From contig NZ_JAIKXF010000102.1 of NCBI RefSeq assembly GCF_024684275.1, positions 1-8,887 on the forward strand: a DNA stretch of 8,887 nt. Direction: 5' to 3'. This DNA is from Ruminococcus sp. (lineage in GTDB: Bacteria; Bacillota_A; Clostridia; Oscillospirales; Ruminococcaceae). The position numbers and the translations under genes were made by a program. This document shows, piece after piece, positions 1 through 6,071 of this stretch (positions are counted from its first letter, which is position 1; every line of letters begins with the position of its first letter). The notes beneath the pieces were generated by a model that made no database searches, was not told the DNA's origin, and worked only from the letters and a program-made list of their open reading frames with translations.

Positions 1-1218
1 CTTGTCAAGCTGAGCTCTAACCTTTATCGGGAGACCGAAGAGGTTGATGAAGCCTGCTGCGTCAGCCTGATTGTAAACCTCATCCTCATCGAATGTAGCA
101 ACTTCCTCATCGTAGAGTGTGTATGGTGAAGTTACGCCTGCATTGATGATGTTGCCCTTGTAAAGCTTGAGCTTAACGTCGCCTGTAACTCTCTCCTGCG
201 TCTTGTCAACGAAAGCTGTGAGAGCTTCGCGGAGAGGTGTGTACCACTGACCGTTGTAAACGATGTCAGCAAACTTGATTCCGAGGTACTGCTTGATACG
301 TGCAGTTTCCTTGTCAAGTGTGATAGTCTCGAGAACTTCGTGTGCGTGGTAAAGGATAGCACCGCCGGGAGTCTCGTAAACACCTCTTGACTTCATACCA
401 ACGAGACGGTTCTCAACGAGATCAGCAAGGCCGATACCGTTCTCGCCGCCCAGCTTGTTGAGAGCAGATACCATTTCAACACCATTGAGCTTCTTGCCGT
501 CAAGCATTGTAGGAACGCCCTTCTCGAAGTGAAGTGTGATATATGTAGGCTTATCAGGAGCGTCGATAGGTGAAACGCCCATTTCGAGGAAGCCCTTCTT
601 CTCGTACTGCGGCTCGTTTGCAGGATCCTCAAGATCGAGACCTTCGTGTGAGAGGTGCCAGATGTTCTTATCCTTAGAGTAGTTTGTCTCTCTGTTTATC
701 TTCAGAGGAATGTTGTGAGCCTCTGCGTAGTCGATCTCCTCGTCACGGCTCTTGATGTCCCATTCTCTCCAGGGAGCGATGATAGCCATTTCAGGAGCAA
801 AAGCCTTGATAGCAAGCTCGAATCTTACCTGATCGTTGCCCTTGCCTGTGCAGCCGTGGCAGATAGCGTCAGCGCCTTCCTCAAGAGCGATCTCAGCGAT
901 ACGCTTTGCGATGATAGGACGAGCGAAGGAAGTACCGAGCATATATCTGTTCTCATAGATAGCTCCTGCCTGAACTGTAGGATATACATAGTCCTGAATG
1001 AACTCCTCCTTGAGGTCAGCGATGATGAGCTTTGAAGCGCCTGTCTTGATAGCCTTCTCCTCAAGTCCGTCAAGCTCTGTGCCCTGTCCTACGTCACCTG
1101 AAACAGCGATAACCTCGCAGTTATTGTAGTTTTCCTTGAGCCACGGGATAATGATAGAAGTATCAAGTCCGCCTGAGTATGCAAGAACTACCTTTTTGAT
1201 ATCCTTTTTGTTAGCCAT
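1..1218 (-). CDS. argG: Argininosuccinate synthase (3' end cut by window edge)
   Basis: Argininosuccinate synthase joins citrulline and aspartate using ATP, the penultimate step of arginine synthesis, in the cytoplasm. On the minus strand, 406 codons are open from the ATG at 1218 to base 1. Family members are about 400-410 residues, so only a few C-terminal residues are missing. The N-terminal ATP pyrophosphatase loop SGGLDTS is at residues 15-21, YMLGTS at 92-97 and the family signature [14 protein letters not shown] at 121-134. The start is supported by AGGAGGT (1232-1226), 8 bases upstream of the ATG. The gene diverges from the dehydrogenase gene at 1599. A strong promoter and ArgR-like boxes lie directly upstream. 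argH often follows argG, but that side is outside the window. Identification is firm. Confidence 0.97.
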   Translation of the reverse strand, partial: MANKKDIKKVVLAYSGGLDTSIIIPWLKENYNNCEVIAVSGDVGQGTELDGLEEKAIKTGASKLIIADLKEEFIQDYVYPTVQAGAIYENRYMLGTSFARPIIAKRIAEIALEEGADAICHGCTGKGNDQVRFELAIKAFAPEMAIIAPWREWDIKSRDEEIDYAEAHNIPLKINRETNYSKDKNIWHLSHEGLDLEDPANEPQYEKKGFLEMGVSPIDAPDKPTYITLHFEKGVPTMLDGKKLNGVEMVSALNKLGGENGIGLADLVENRLVGMKSRGVYETPGGAILYHAHEVLETITLDKETARIKQYLGIKFADIVYNGQWYTPLREALTAFVDKTQERVTGDVKLKLYKGNIINAGVTSPYTLYDEEVATFDEDEVYNQADAAGFINLFGLPIKVRAQLDK

Positions 1219-1276
1219 TGTAATTACCTCCTGAATATAAACGCATTTGATATGCGCGGATTTGCGATATAAGTAT

Positions 1277-1304
1277 ATTATACTACTTAACAAAATATTG
1301 TCAA
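1277..1304 (-). promoter_or_regulatory. argG promoter
   Basis: Read on the minus strand there is a consensus -35 TTGACA (1304-1299), a 16-base spacer and a consensus -10 TATAAT (1282-1277). The predicted start of transcription is near 1270, giving a leader of about 50 bases. The -10 lies inside a 13-base perfect palindrome, AGTATA-T-TATACT (1272-1284), which might be incidental or a protein site. Confidence 0.85.
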
Positions 1305-1311
1305 GAGGATT

Positions 1312-1325
1312 TGAATAAATATTCA
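1312..1325. promoter_or_regulatory. ARG box (ArgR/AhrC operator), with weaker companion sites
   Basis: TGAATAAATATTCA is a perfect palindromic match to the arginine-repressor box core TGAAT-WWWW-ATTCA. It sits just upstream of the argG -35, at roughly -42 to -55. A weaker copy follows at 1331-1344 (11 of 14 positions), then a lone ATTCA half-site at 1361-1365. The ATTCA half-sites are 19 and 21 bases apart, about two helical turns. Another partial match, TGAATATAAACGCA (1232-1245, 12 of 14 counting W), lies in the leader and touches the ribosome binding site. Repression of argG by arginine is inferred from the motif and the gene's role. Confidence 0.75.
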
Positions 1326-1365
1326 ATATTTTCAGAAATATTCATCTTTATGCGCATATTATTCA

Positions 1366-1492
1366 TCTTATCTGTAAAAAGCCGATTTTTCGGAATTTGC
1401 CCTGCCAATTAACCTCAGAGTTAAAAAGCCATGTTAAATCCTGTAGGGTTTTGTATGAATTTCCGATTTTTGTGCCGATCCTGTTAATTTGC
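1366..1492. other. Divergent intergenic stretch between argG and the dehydrogenase gene
   Basis: No gene is seen in this AT-rich stretch. It holds an inverted repeat, TTAAC-N6-GTTAA (1409-1424), a short hairpin CCGA-TTTT-TCGG (1383-1394), and a second copy of the word CCGATTTTT (from 1463). None matches an operator that I can name. The GTTAA and TTAAC halves are in the wrong order for a Rex site. Confidence 0.4.
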
Positions 1493-1521
1493 TTGATATT
1501 TTTTTGTCTGCCGTATATAAT
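1493..1521 (+). promoter_or_regulatory. Promoter of the dehydrogenase gene
   Basis: TTGATA (1493-1498), a 17-base spacer and TATAAT (1516-1521) form a good sigma-A-type promoter. Transcription should start near 1528, giving a leader of about 70 bases before the ATG at 1599. The leader ends with TAAAC/GTTTA arms (1579-1583, 1590-1594), which can place most of the GGGAGG ribosome binding site in a hairpin loop. Confidence 0.8.
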
Positions 1522-1598
1522 AAATATGTATGGCTCTGTAAAGTGCTAAAGAAAGATAAATAATGAATTTTGGCTTACTAAACTGGGAGGTTTACATT

Positions 1599-2543
1599 AT
1601 GGCTGAGAAAAACGGTACAAAGATAACTATACTCGGCGCAGGCAATGTCGGCGCTTCTATCGCTTATACATTCGCTGTAGCAGGCACCTGCTCCGATATC
1701 GTTCTTGTTGATATAAATAAGGCTAAGGCTAAGGGCGAGGCTATGGATATCCGTCAGGGCGTTTCCTTCGGTGAGAACGTCGAGGTGTTCGACGGCGGCT
1801 ATGAGGACGCAAAGGATTCGGATATCGTTGTCGTTACTCTCGGTATCGCAAGAAAGCCCGGTCAGACACGTCTTGACCTTGCTCAGACAAACGTAAATAT
1901 CATCAAGGAGGTAATGCCTCAGATCGCTAAATACGCTCCCGACGCTATCTATGTAGTTGTCAGCAACCCTGTTGACGTGCTTACATATACTATCCTCAAG
2001 TGCACAGACCTCAAGCCTAATCAGGTAATAGGCTCAGGTACAGCTCTTGATACCTCAAGACTTCGTTCCATCATTGCCGATCATGTCGGTCTCAGCCCGA
2101 ACAGCATTCACGCTTACGTTTTCGGTGAGCACGGCGATTCCTCATTTATCCCGTGGTCTATCATGAATATCGCAGGCGTTCCTGTTGACGAGTACTGCGC
2201 AGATCAGGATCACGCAAACCTTGATGAGGATGAGATCCTCGACGAGGTCCGCAAGGCAGGTGCAGAGGTCATCAAGAGAAAGGGCGCTACCTTCTACGCT
2301 ATCGCAATGAGCGTAAACAAGATATGCGACACTGTTCTTCGCGACTCAAAGAACATTCTCACAGTTTCGACAATGATAAATGACAGATACGGCATCAACG
2401 ACGTTTGCCTCAGTCTCCCATGCGTTATCGGCAGCAACGGTATCGAAAGAGAAGTCTCTCCAAAGCTTTCCGACGCAGAGATCGAAAAGCTTCAGGCAAG
2501 TGCAAAGGCGCTGAGAAGCGTTATTGACCAGATACAGTTCTGA
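1599..2543 (+). CDS. mdh: Malate dehydrogenase of the LDH-like family (probably not lactate dehydrogenase)
   Basis: This is a 314-residue NAD-dependent 2-hydroxyacid dehydrogenase of the LDH/MDH family. The Rossmann motif GAGNVG is at residues 13-18, with the ribose-binding Asp at 38. The active-loop segment ARKPGQTR spans 84-91, catalytic Asp is at 151, substrate-binding Arg at 154 and catalytic His at 178 (GEHGD). The specificity position, numbered 102 in Bacillus LDH and Gln in lactate enzymes, is Arg85 here; Arg is the malate/oxaloacetate choice. Together with the malic enzyme gene next door, this argues for oxaloacetate to malate reduction. Start: an upstream in-frame ATG at 1563 exists, but the ATG at 1599 has GGGAGG (1585-1590) 8 bases before it and fits the family length. 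Automated annotation may call this L-lactate dehydrogenase. Confidence 0.85.
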   Translation: MAEKNGTKITILGAGNVGASIAYTFAVAGTCSDIVLVDINKAKAKGEAMDIRQGVSFGENVEVFDGGYEDAKDSDIVVVTLGIARKPGQTRLDLAQTNVNIIKEVMPQIAKYAPDAIYVVVSNPVDVLTYTILKCTDLKPNQVIGSGTALDTSRLRSIIADHVGLSPNSIHAYVFGEHGDSSFIPWSIMNIAGVPVDEYCADQDHANLDEDEILDEVRKAGAEVIKRKGATFYAIAMSVNKICDTVLRDSKNILTVSTMINDRYGINDVCLSLPCVIGSNGIEREVSPKLSDAEIEKLQASAKALRSVIDQIQF

Positions 2544-2565
2544 GAAGCCGCAAATAAGCATTCAC

Positions 2566-2596
2566 GCGGAGAACTCATTGTTCTCCGCTTTTTTTT
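2566..2596 (+). terminator. Intrinsic terminator after the dehydrogenase gene
   Basis: A perfect 9-bp stem, GCGGAGAAC/GTTCTCCGC, with a 5-base loop is followed directly by eight T. It lies 22 bases after the stop codon. Only 28 bases separate it from the next start codon, so the malic enzyme gene has no room for a separate promoter after it. Confidence 0.95.
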
Positions 2597-2624
2597 AAAA
2601 TCACTGAAAGGACATATAAAAACC

Positions 2625-3800
2625 ATGAATTACGCAGAAGAATCACTTAAAAAACACTATGAATGGCAGGGCAAGATCGAGGTCATCTGCCGTGCTCCCC
2701 TCGAAACAAGAGAGGACCTCTCACTCGCTTACACTCCCGGCGTTGCACAGCCTTGTCTCGAAATACAGAAGGACGTTGACAAGAGCTATGAGCTCACACG
2801 CCGTTCAAACCTCGTTGCTGTAGTTACAGACGGTACAGCTGTTCTCGGTCTCGGCGACATCGGTCCTGAGGCAGGTATGCCTGTTATGGAGGGCAAGTGC
2901 GCACTCTTCAAGGCATTCGGCGACGTTGACGCTGTTCCTCTTTGTGTACGCTCAAAGGAAGTTGACGACATCGTTAATACAGTCCGTCTTCTTGCAGGCT
3001 CATTCGGCGGCGTAAACCTTGAGGACATCTCCGCTCCACGCTGCTTCGAGATAGAGAAAAAGCTGAAGGAGTGCTGTGATATTCCGATATTCCACGACGA
3101 CCAGCACGGTACAGCCGTTGTTACTCTCGCTGCTATGCTCAACGCTCTCAAGGTAGTCGGCAAGAAGCTGGACGAGATAAGAGTCGTAACAAGCGGTGCA
3201 GGCGCAGCAGGTATCGCTATCATCAAGCTCCTCATCTCTATGGGACTTAAAGACGTTGTTCTCTGCGACAGAAACGGCGCTATCTACAAGGGACGTCCCG
3301 AGGGCATGAACCCCATGAAGGACGAAATGGCTGAGATAACCAACCAGCAGATGAGAAAGGGCAGCCTCGAAGAGGTCATCAAGGGTGCAGATGTATTTAT
3401 CGGCGTTTCAGCTCCCGGCTGTGTAACTCCCGAAATGGTAAAGAGCATGGCTGACAAGCCTATCCTCTTCCCGATGGCTAACCCAACTCCTGAGATAATG
3501 CCCGACCTCGCCAAGGAAGCAGGCGCAGCAGTAGTCGGCACAGGAAGAAGCGACTTCCCCAACCAGATAAACAACGTACTTGCATTCCCGGGTATCTTCC
3601 GCGGAGCTCTCGATGTTCGTGCAAGCGACATCAACGACGCTATGAAGATAGCTGCTGCTAAGGCTATCGCTTCATTCGTTACAGATGACAAGCTCAGCGC
3701 TGATTACATTATCCCGAGCGCACTTGATAAGTCAGTAGCTCAGGCAGTTGCAAAGGCTGTTGCTCAGGCTGCTAAGGAGACAGGCGTAGCACGTATATAA
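2625..3800 (+). CDS. Malic enzyme (NAD(P)-dependent, oxaloacetate-decarboxylating type)
   Basis: Malic enzyme oxidatively decarboxylates malate to pyruvate and CO2, yielding NADH or NADPH. The 391-residue length is that of the short bacterial form without a C-terminal phosphotransacetylase-like domain. Visible motifs are SLAYTPGVAQPC (33-44, catalytic Tyr36), MEGK (88-91, catalytic Lys91), metal ligands in NLEDI (131-135) and HDDQHGT (157-163), and a nucleotide loop GAGAAG (191-196). Asp215 ends the following strand, hinting at NAD, but Arg216 follows it, so the cofactor is unsettled. AAAGGA (2607-2612) lies 12 bases before the ATG, a long spacing. The N-terminus matches the family, so the start is kept. 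With the preceding dehydrogenase it forms two steps of a malate shunt. Its transcription probably depends on readthrough of the terminator just upstream. Confidence 0.95.
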   Translation: MNYAEESLKKHYEWQGKIEVICRAPLETREDLSLAYTPGVAQPCLEIQKDVDKSYELTRRSNLVAVVTDGTAVLGLGDIGPEAGMPVMEGKCALFKAFGDVDAVPLCVRSKEVDDIVNTVRLLAGSFGGVNLEDISAPRCFEIEKKLKECCDIPIFHDDQHGTAVVTLAAMLNALKVVGKKLDEIRVVTSGAGAAGIAIIKLLISMGLKDVVLCDRNGAIYKGRPEGMNPMKDEMAEITNQQMRKGSLEEVIKGADVFIGVSAPGCVTPEMVKSMADKPILFPMANPTPEIMPDLAKEAGAAVVGTGRSDFPNQINNVLAFPGIFRGALDVRASDINDAMKIAAAKAIASFVTDDKLSADYIIPSALDKSVAQAVAKAVAQAAKETGVARI

Positions 3801-3808
3801 TGCATAAT

Positions 3809-3833
3809 CACAGCGCCTGTGTACACGTTTTTT
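3809..3833 (+). terminator. Possible weak terminator after the malic enzyme gene
   Basis: A short hairpin, CACAG-CGC-CTGTG (3809-3821), is followed six bases later by TTTTTT (3828-3833). The stem is short and the T-run is displaced, so this is only a possibility. Confidence 0.3.
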
Positions 3834-3874
3834 GCACTTTACAGACAAATATGTAAAAAACTTTCACAAAAATG

Positions 3875-3903
3875 TTGATTTATTAGATAAAACGTGTTAT
3901 AAT
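3875..3903 (+). promoter_or_regulatory. Promoter of the 59-residue membrane protein gene
   Basis: TTGATT (3875-3880), a 17-base spacer and a consensus TATAAT (3898-3903) lie behind an A-rich stretch. Transcription should start around 3910, about 118 bases before the ATG at 4028. Confidence 0.7.
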
Positions 3904-3904
3904 T

Positions 3905-3936
3905 GAGCCGTACAGCTTTTGCTTTGCGGCTCTTTT
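3905..3936 (+). other. Hairpin overlapping the predicted transcription start
   Basis: GAGCCG (3905-3910) pairs with CGGCTC (3927-3932), with an inner AGC/GCT pairing, followed by TTTT. It might be a terminator for the malic enzyme transcript. Because it begins two bases after the -10, it could instead be an operator or a very early leader hairpin. The sequence does not decide between these. Confidence 0.45.
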
Positions 3937-3957
3937 ATAGTAGAGCATGAAAGTGAG

Positions 3958-3991
3958 AGCTGACAGTTATAAAATATTTTAACCGTTAGCT
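3958..3991 (+). repeat. Leader hairpin with TTAGCT arms
   Basis: AGCTGACAGTTA (3958-3969) can pair with TAACCGTTAGCT (3980-3991), with one G-U wobble and one A-C mismatch, around a 10-base AT loop. It lies in the leader of the small gene. Its right arm also takes part in a longer-range inverted repeat with 4293-4305. Confidence 0.6.
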
Positions 3992-4027
3992 TTACCACAA
4001 AAAACTATGATATAAGGAGAAAACATT

Positions 4028-4207
4028 ATGAAGAAAGCATCTATTTTACACCTAATCAGCATGATCGGGGCTGCCCTCAGCTTTTTGCTGCTTATTATCG
4101 CAATAGTTACAAAGAGCTATCTGATGGCACAGATCGTATTTGGCATAGCTTGCGTATTCAGTGTTGCAACAGTTTTAACAGCAAATAAAAAATTAAAAAA
4201 ACACTGA
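4028..4207 (+). CDS. Small two-helix membrane protein, unknown function
   Basis: This 59-residue reading frame starts at an ATG with AAGGAGA (4014-4020) seven bases upstream. It has its own promoter (3875-3903) and a strong terminator (4308-4331). The protein has a short basic N-terminus (MKK), a hydrophobic segment at about 8-28, a short polar turn (TKSY, 28-31), a second hydrophobic segment at about 33-52, and a lysine-rich tail ending NKKLKKH. The basic ends suggest both termini are cytoplasmic with a hairpin across the membrane. I do not recognise the family. It could be a small membrane regulator or a toxin-like peptide, but nothing in the sequence shows this. The signals around it make a real gene likely. 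Confidence 0.7.
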   Translation: MKKASILHLISMIGAALSFLLLIIAIVTKSYLMAQIVFGIACVFSVATVLTANKKLKKH

Positions 4208-4216
4208 CCTCCGCGG

Positions 4217-4289
4217 ACTGCCGCCGGCAGTATCTGCTTTATGTTATTTATTGATAATATCACAAAACTCGGACAGTCAAATGCTGTCC
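4217..4289 (+). other. Two hairpins in the 3' untranslated region of the small gene
   Basis: ACTGCC-GCC-GGCAGT (4217-4231) is a perfect GC-rich hairpin 10 bases after the stop codon. GGACAG-N7-CTGTCC (4271-4289) is a second perfect one. Neither is followed by a good T-run. With the terminator they make a 3' region with three stems. Confidence 0.55.
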
Positions 4290-4307
4290 ATAAAAGCTAA
4301 CGGTTCG

Positions 4308-4331
4308 GGCGCACTTATGTGCGCCTTTTTT
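4308..4331 (+). terminator. Intrinsic terminator of the small gene
   Basis: A perfect 7-bp stem, GGCGCAC/GTGCGCC, with loop TTAT is followed by six T. The next promoter begins only four bases later, so this separates the small gene from hydF. Confidence 0.92.
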
Positions 4332-4334
4332 GTG

Positions 4335-4363
4335 TTGAAAAATCAATGTGTCTGTGTTATAAT
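4335..4363 (+). promoter_or_regulatory. hydF promoter
   Basis: TTGAAA (4335-4340), a 17-base spacer and a consensus TATAAT (4358-4363). Transcription should start near 4370, exactly where the 5' arm of the folded leader begins. The GTGTTATAAT context is the same as in the promoter at 3875-3903. Confidence 0.85.
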
Positions 4364-4367
4364 GATT

Positions 4368-4456
4368 TTAGCCATTAGCTGCCGGCTGTTAGCTCATTGT
4401 AATGGCGGCGCAAACCGCTATTGCATAACTTTGATCACTTGCAGGCTAATGGCTGA
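4368..4456 (+). ncRNA. Structured 5' leader of hydF (candidate regulatory RNA)
   Basis: The start and end of the leader are complementary. TTAGCCATTAG (4368-4378) pairs with CTAATGGCTGA (4446-4456) with one wobble. After a single bulged G (4445), CTGC (4379-4382) pairs with GCAG (4441-4444), giving a closing stem of 15 pairs. Inside it, 4398-4408 pairs with 4415-4425 as an 11-bp hairpin with two wobbles and loop CGCAAA. The structure ends 9 bases before the A-rich ribosome binding site (AAAAAGGA, 4466-4473). I do not recognise a known riboswitch class. It may be a regulatory leader, or a small palindromic element inserted in the leader. Confidence 0.55.
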
Positions 4457-4482
4457 CGTTTTAACAAAAAGGAATGATAGAT

Positions 4483-5682
4483 ATGAGTTTAAACGATACT
4501 CCCTCATCGGAGAGAGTCCACATTGGCTTCTTCGGACGAAGAAATGCAGGCAAATCCAGCGTAGTAAACGCTGTTACGGGACAGGAGCTGTCCGTAGTCT
4601 CGGACGTTAAGGGTACTACCACCGATCCCGTCACTAAGGCTATGGAGCTTCTCCCTCTCGGTCCTGTGGTGATAATAGATACCCCCGGATTTGACGACGA
4701 GGGAACTCTCGGCGAAATGAGAGTCCGCAAGACTAAGCAGATACTCAACCGCACAGACCTTGCCGTCCTCATCGTTGACGGAACTGTGGGACTTACCGAC
4801 ACCGAGCGCCAGCTCATGAGTATTTTCGAGGAAAAAGCTATCCCATTTCTCACAGTGTACAACAAATCAGATATTGCGCAGAAGCGCGTCTGTCAGGACA
4901 ATGAGATTGAGGTAAGCGCCCTCACAGGCGAGAATATTTACGAGCTGAAGGAGCGTATCGCAGCACTTGCAAAGCTCCCATCAGATGAAAAGCGCATAGT
5001 GGGCGATATGCTCGGTACAGGAGATATGGTAGTCCTTGTAACTCCGATAGACGCAGCAGCTCCCAAAGGACGAATGATACTGCCGCAGGTGCAGACGCTC
5101 CGCGATATTCTTGACGCAGATGCAATGGCGGTATTTACTAAGGAAACTCAGCTCGCGGAAACACTCGGGAAGCTCAGCGCTCCGCCGAAAATGGTCATCA
5201 CCGACAGTCAGGCTTTCGCTGTGGTCAGCAGGATAGTCCCCGAGACCGTTCCCCTCACCTCATTTTCAATACTTATGGCGCGGTACAAAGGCTTTTTAGA
5301 GACCTCAGTAAAGGGCGCAGCTGCCATAAAAAAACTGAAAAACGGGGATACAGTTCTAATATCCGAGGGCTGTACTCACCATCGTCAGTGCGGAGACATC
5401 GGCAGTGTAAAGCTGCCTGCTCTGCTGAAAAAGACCACAGGCAAGGAGCTGAATATAGAGCTCAGCTCGGGACGTGAATTCCCCGAGGACTTGTCAGCAT
5501 ACAGCCTTGTGATACACTGCGGCGGCTGTATGCTGAATGAGCGTGAAATGACCTACAGGCGCAAAAACGCCGAGGATCAGGGTGTTCCATTCACTAATTA
5601 CGGCATAGCCATTGCACTCATGAACGGCATATTAAAGCGCAGTCTGGGTATTTTCCCTGACCTTGCAGGAGAGATAGAATGA
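4483..5682 (+). CDS. hydF: [FeFe]-hydrogenase maturation GTPase HydF
   Basis: HydF is the GTPase scaffold on which HydE and HydG build the 2Fe subcluster of the [FeFe]-hydrogenase H-cluster before its transfer to HydA. The 399-residue protein has an N-terminal GTPase domain: P-loop GRRNAGKSS (18-26), GTTT switch (44-47), DTPG (66-69), NKSD (127-130). The C-terminal cluster-binding domain carries the diagnostic CTH (297-299) and HCGGC (345-349), a CxHx45HCxxC arrangement. All key residues are present. The ATG at 4483 is chosen because AAAAAGGA (4466-4473) lies 9 bases before it; the in-frame ATG at 4474 directly abuts that site. No hydE, hydG or hydA is in the window. The gene overlaps the next by four bases (ATGA) and heads the operon. 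Confidence 0.96.
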   Translation: MSLNDTPSSERVHIGFFGRRNAGKSSVVNAVTGQELSVVSDVKGTTTDPVTKAMELLPLGPVVIIDTPGFDDEGTLGEMRVRKTKQILNRTDLAVLIVDGTVGLTDTERQLMSIFEEKAIPFLTVYNKSDIAQKRVCQDNEIEVSALTGENIYELKERIAALAKLPSDEKRIVGDMLGTGDMVVLVTPIDAAAPKGRMILPQVQTLRDILDADAMAVFTKETQLAETLGKLSAPPKMVITDSQAFAVVSRIVPETVPLTSFSILMARYKGFLETSVKGAAAIKKLKNGDTVLISEGCTHHRQCGDIGSVKLPALLKKTTGKELNIELSSGREFPEDLSAYSLVIHCGGCMLNEREMTYRRKNAEDQGVPFTNYGIAIALMNGILKRSLGIFPDLAGEIE

Positions 5683-6071
5683 AATCGCGGCTTCCATATA
5701 TCATAGGCTTTTTGCTCCTTGTGGCAGTTGAGGTGTGCATAGGAATTTTCTACTTCAACCACTTCATACGCTCATATATCGGCGATGTTATCATAGTGTG
5801 GGTGCTGTACTGCCTGTTCCGCTCATTTGTGCCTAAGAAATTCAGCTCATACGCTGTGGCAATAGGGATACTGGTATTTTCATTTATAGTGGAATTTCTG
5901 CAAAAGGCTCATATTGCGGATATTCTCGGAGTGAAAAATGAGCTTCTCCGCATAATTATCGGTACGAGCTATGCTGTCGAGGACCTATGGTGCTATGCGG
6001 CAGGAACCGCAGTGACGCTCATAGAGATATTCCTGTATCAACAACTGAAAAAGAGGAAAAATAATGACTGA
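5679..6071 (+). CDS. DUF2809-like membrane protein
   Basis: This 130-residue integral membrane protein has about four hydrophobic segments (roughly residues 7-27, 35-50, 57-73 and 100-120) and a lysine-rich C-terminus. The pattern RSYIGDVIIVWVLYCLFRSF (31-50), VEFLQ (71-75) and the GTSYAVEDLWCYAAGT segment (95-110) resemble DUF2809 proteins, whose function is unknown. The start overlaps the hydF stop (ATGA), and AGGAGA (5667-5672) lies six bases upstream, so translation is probably coupled to hydF. The next gene overlaps its end by eight bases. Family assignment is from recalled pattern, not a search. Confidence 0.75.
   Translation: MKSRLPYIIGFLLLVAVEVCIGIFYFNHFIRSYIGDVIIVWVLYCLFRSFVPKKFSSYAVAIGILVFSFIVEFLQKAHIADILGVKNELLRIIIGTSYAVEDLWCYAAGTAVTLIEIFLYQQLKKRKNND

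Larger units (their letters stand above)
3981..4305. repeat. 13-bp perfect inverted repeat flanking the small gene
   Basis: AACCGTTAGCTTT (3981-3993) is the exact reverse complement of AAAGCTAACGGTT (4293-4305). The pair brackets the 59-residue gene, with the terminator hairpin starting just after the right copy. Both copies would be in the same transcript. No clear target duplication flanks the pair. Confidence 0.6.

Noticed and set aside
655..1035. Plus-strand open frame of 126 codons across argG
   Set aside because: It lies wholly antisense to argG, whose minus-strand frame carries all family motifs; the translated text has no recognisable domain and no ribosome binding site.
1409..1424. 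Rex redox-repressor site upstream of the dehydrogenase gene
   Set aside because: The inverted repeat is TTAAC-N6-GTTAA, the reverse order of Rex half-sites, and no full TTGTTAA-type site is present.
1563..1598. Upstream in-frame ATG for the dehydrogenase gene
   Set aside because: It has no ribosome binding site and would add 12 residues outside the family; GGGAGG is correctly placed for the ATG at 1599.
2786..3691. Long minus-strand open frames inside the malic enzyme gene (2786-3235, 3284-3691)
   Set aside because: They are shadows produced by the codon pattern of the malic enzyme gene; the products lack any domain and the plus-strand motifs are complete.
4368..4456. Cyclic di-GMP-I (GEMM) riboswitch because of the GCAAACC-like word
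   Set aside because: The rest of the GEMM core, including the second-arm consensus and tetraloop receptor, is not present.
4251..4610. Plus-strand frame running from the small gene's 3' region into hydF
   Set aside because: It crosses a terminator, a promoter and the hydF P-loop in another frame, and has no ribosome binding site.
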